DNA of 56,812 nucleotides from Gemmata massiliana (GTDB taxonomy: Bacteria > Planctomycetota > Planctomycetia > Gemmatales > Gemmataceae), in contig HG799476.1 of NCBI GenBank assembly GCA_000531095.1, positions 10,109-66,920 on the forward strand, in the 5' to 3' direction. The position numbers and the translations under genes were made by a program. The notes under the pieces were generated by a model. It saw nothing but the letters and a program-made list of their open reading frames with translations, ran no database searches and was not told the origin of the DNA. Positions 55,929 to 56,812 of this stretch are shown here, in pieces. The stretch's first letter is position 1. Every line of letters starts with the position of its first letter.

Positions 55929-56812
55929 TCACCCCGCGCGGCGCGAGAACACGCGGTCCGCGATCCGGCTCAGCAGCCCCCGCTGCGCCTGGAACTCGTA
56001 GGCGCGGATGTGTACGTTCAGTTCCGCGACGCGGTCCCGCAGGGCCTTGTTCTCGCGCACGTGGGCCTCGATTTGTGCGTCCTGGCCGTTGATTCGGAGC
56101 CAAAACGCGGCGCTCGATTCGCGGAGCTGGGTCTGCAACTGGTCGCACGCCGCGTGCAGTTGCTGAACCTGGGCCTCTTTCTCCTGAAATTCGGAGCGCG
56201 CGGTCCCGAACTGCAACTCCAGTCCGCGGCGCCGGTACCCCAGCACGGCCTCGCACAAGTTTGCAGCTCCGGCCACGTCGGACACACCAAGCGCGTCCGC
56301 ATCCAGGTGCAGTGCCTCACTGTCGGCCCCGGGTCGCGCCGAACGCAACTGAACCGGAGCCGGTGCGCGGTACGGCGTCGCAGCGAATTCCGCGTCGAAC
56401 CACGCCTGGAGCGCCGGGTCGTCCGCGAGCGACGAGCGAACGAGTGCCAGCGCCGCAGACCAATCGTCCGCGGAGACTCGCGCACCGGTCACGCACGCGG
56501 CCACGAGCGCGCGGCGATCCAGGTCCGCGTCGAGGTCCGGGAACAGAACCCGTTTCGCGAACACGAACGTGTCGGCGACCGGGACGTGGGGGAACACGGG
56601 CAGGTCCGGCACCGTCGGCTCGGACCGCAGCCCGTCGCGGGCGTTGAGCGCGTGGAACTCGCGGTCGATTTCATTGCGCCCACGGTTGAACAGGGTCGCG
56701 ATTCCGTTACTCGCCGCGGACTGGCCCGAAACCGACATCGGGGCCGTGATCGAAAGGAACTGCCCGGCCGCGTGCGCGACGGCGAACCCGGAGTACACGT
56801 CCGGGACCGGGT
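55929..56812 (-). CDS. glycosyltransferase (GT2-like) C-terminal part with coiled-coil tail, partial
   Basis: About 294 residues, open to the window edge on the 5' side. The visible first residues (PVPDVYSGFAVAHAAGQFLSITAPMSVSGQSAASNG) match the acceptor end of GT2-type glycosyltransferases. A middle part with conserved hydrophobic and acidic residues follows. From about residue 200 to the C-terminus there is a long helical segment rich in E, Q, A and L (EFQEKEAQVQQLHAACDQLQTQLRESSA), likely a coiled coil, and a basic tail. The assignment rests on pattern; the catalytic N-terminal half lies beyond the window. It is the same strand as the heptose cluster. Confidence 0.55.
   Translation of the reverse strand, partial: PVPDVYSGFAVAHAAGQFLSITAPMSVSGQSAASNGIATLFNRGRNEIDREFHALNARDGLRSEPTVPDLPVFPHVPVADTFVFAKRVLFPDLDADLDRRALVAACVTGARVSADDWSAALALVRSSLADDPALQAWFDAEFAATPYRAPAPVQLRSARPGADSEALHLDADALGVSDVAGAANLCEAVLGYRRRGLELQFGTARSEFQEKEAQVQQLHAACDQLQTQLRESSAAFWLRINGQDAQIEAHVRENKALRDRVAELNVHIRAYEFQAQRGLLSRIADRVFSRRAG

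Overview
The window is high-GC chromosomal DNA from a planctomycete, most likely a member of the Gemmataceae. The reasons are four DUF1559 prepilin-like genes, a TIGR02996 (Gemmata repeat-companion) protein with leucine-rich repeats, an ECF sigma factor fused to a membrane-anchored WD40/TolB-like domain, a PD40 protein ending in a haem c motif, and many short palindromic repeats. It looks like ordinary chromosome with accessory patches. I see no rRNA, tRNA, CRISPR array or intact prophage.

Layout. 1-8.9 kb: the 3' part of a DUF1559 protein with a DDKK-rich tail and a strong terminator, a Gfo/Idh/MocA oxidoreductase, a 2OG-Fe(II) oxygenase, a small coiled-coil protein, the N-end-rule transferase Bpt, a large protein with a C-terminal inositol-monophosphatase domain, and an ankyrin-SUFU protein. 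8.9-16.4 kb: a small unknown protein, a nested repeat element, a patatin lipoprotein, a secreted small protein, a sialidase, a secreted S1C-type protease translationally linked to a deoxyhypusine-synthase-like enzyme, and a mobA gene split by palindromic repeats. 16.5-19.8 kb: an HDOD protein and a mobile-element graveyard (a truncated flavoprotein gene, an IS1595-type remnant, and an ISKra4-type element with recognisable ends but a deleted transposase).

19.9-30.8 kb: a zinc-ribbon membrane protein, a DUF1559 pilin-like protein, a frameshifted csaA, holA, nnrE, the sigma-factor fusion, a Gemmata-type small protein, rho, and a lipoprotein-DUF1559 pair. 31-36 kb: a PD40/haem c protein, a DUF255 thioredoxin-fold protein with a DsbD-alpha-like tail, and a gamma-glutamylcyclotransferase-like protein. 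36.3-41.8 kb: a chemotaxis module (cheW and two tandem PAS-containing receptors that share a conversion tract and an F-x-x-F C-terminus). 42-50.4 kb: a secreted protein, a Tat-exported DMFase-beta-like protein, a FlgG-family rod/hook protein, a second Gfo/Idh/MocA protein, the TIGR02996-LRR protein, a secreted alpha/beta hydrolase and a DUF1559-lipoprotein pair. 50.6-56.8 kb: two transposase remnants flanking a minus-strand surface-glycan cluster (hddC, gmhB, two GT-B glycosyltransferases), then a partial GT2 glycosyltransferase.

How the genes work together. The clearest functional groups are the chemotaxis module, the ADP/GDP-heptose-type glycan cluster, and the protein-export-linked DUF1559/lipoprotein pairs. 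Housekeeping genes (holA, rho, nnrE, bpt) are interspersed. The most striking non-coding signal is the dense set of hairpin repeats. They sit between convergent genes, abut or supply stop codons, nest in one another, and in one case break a gene.
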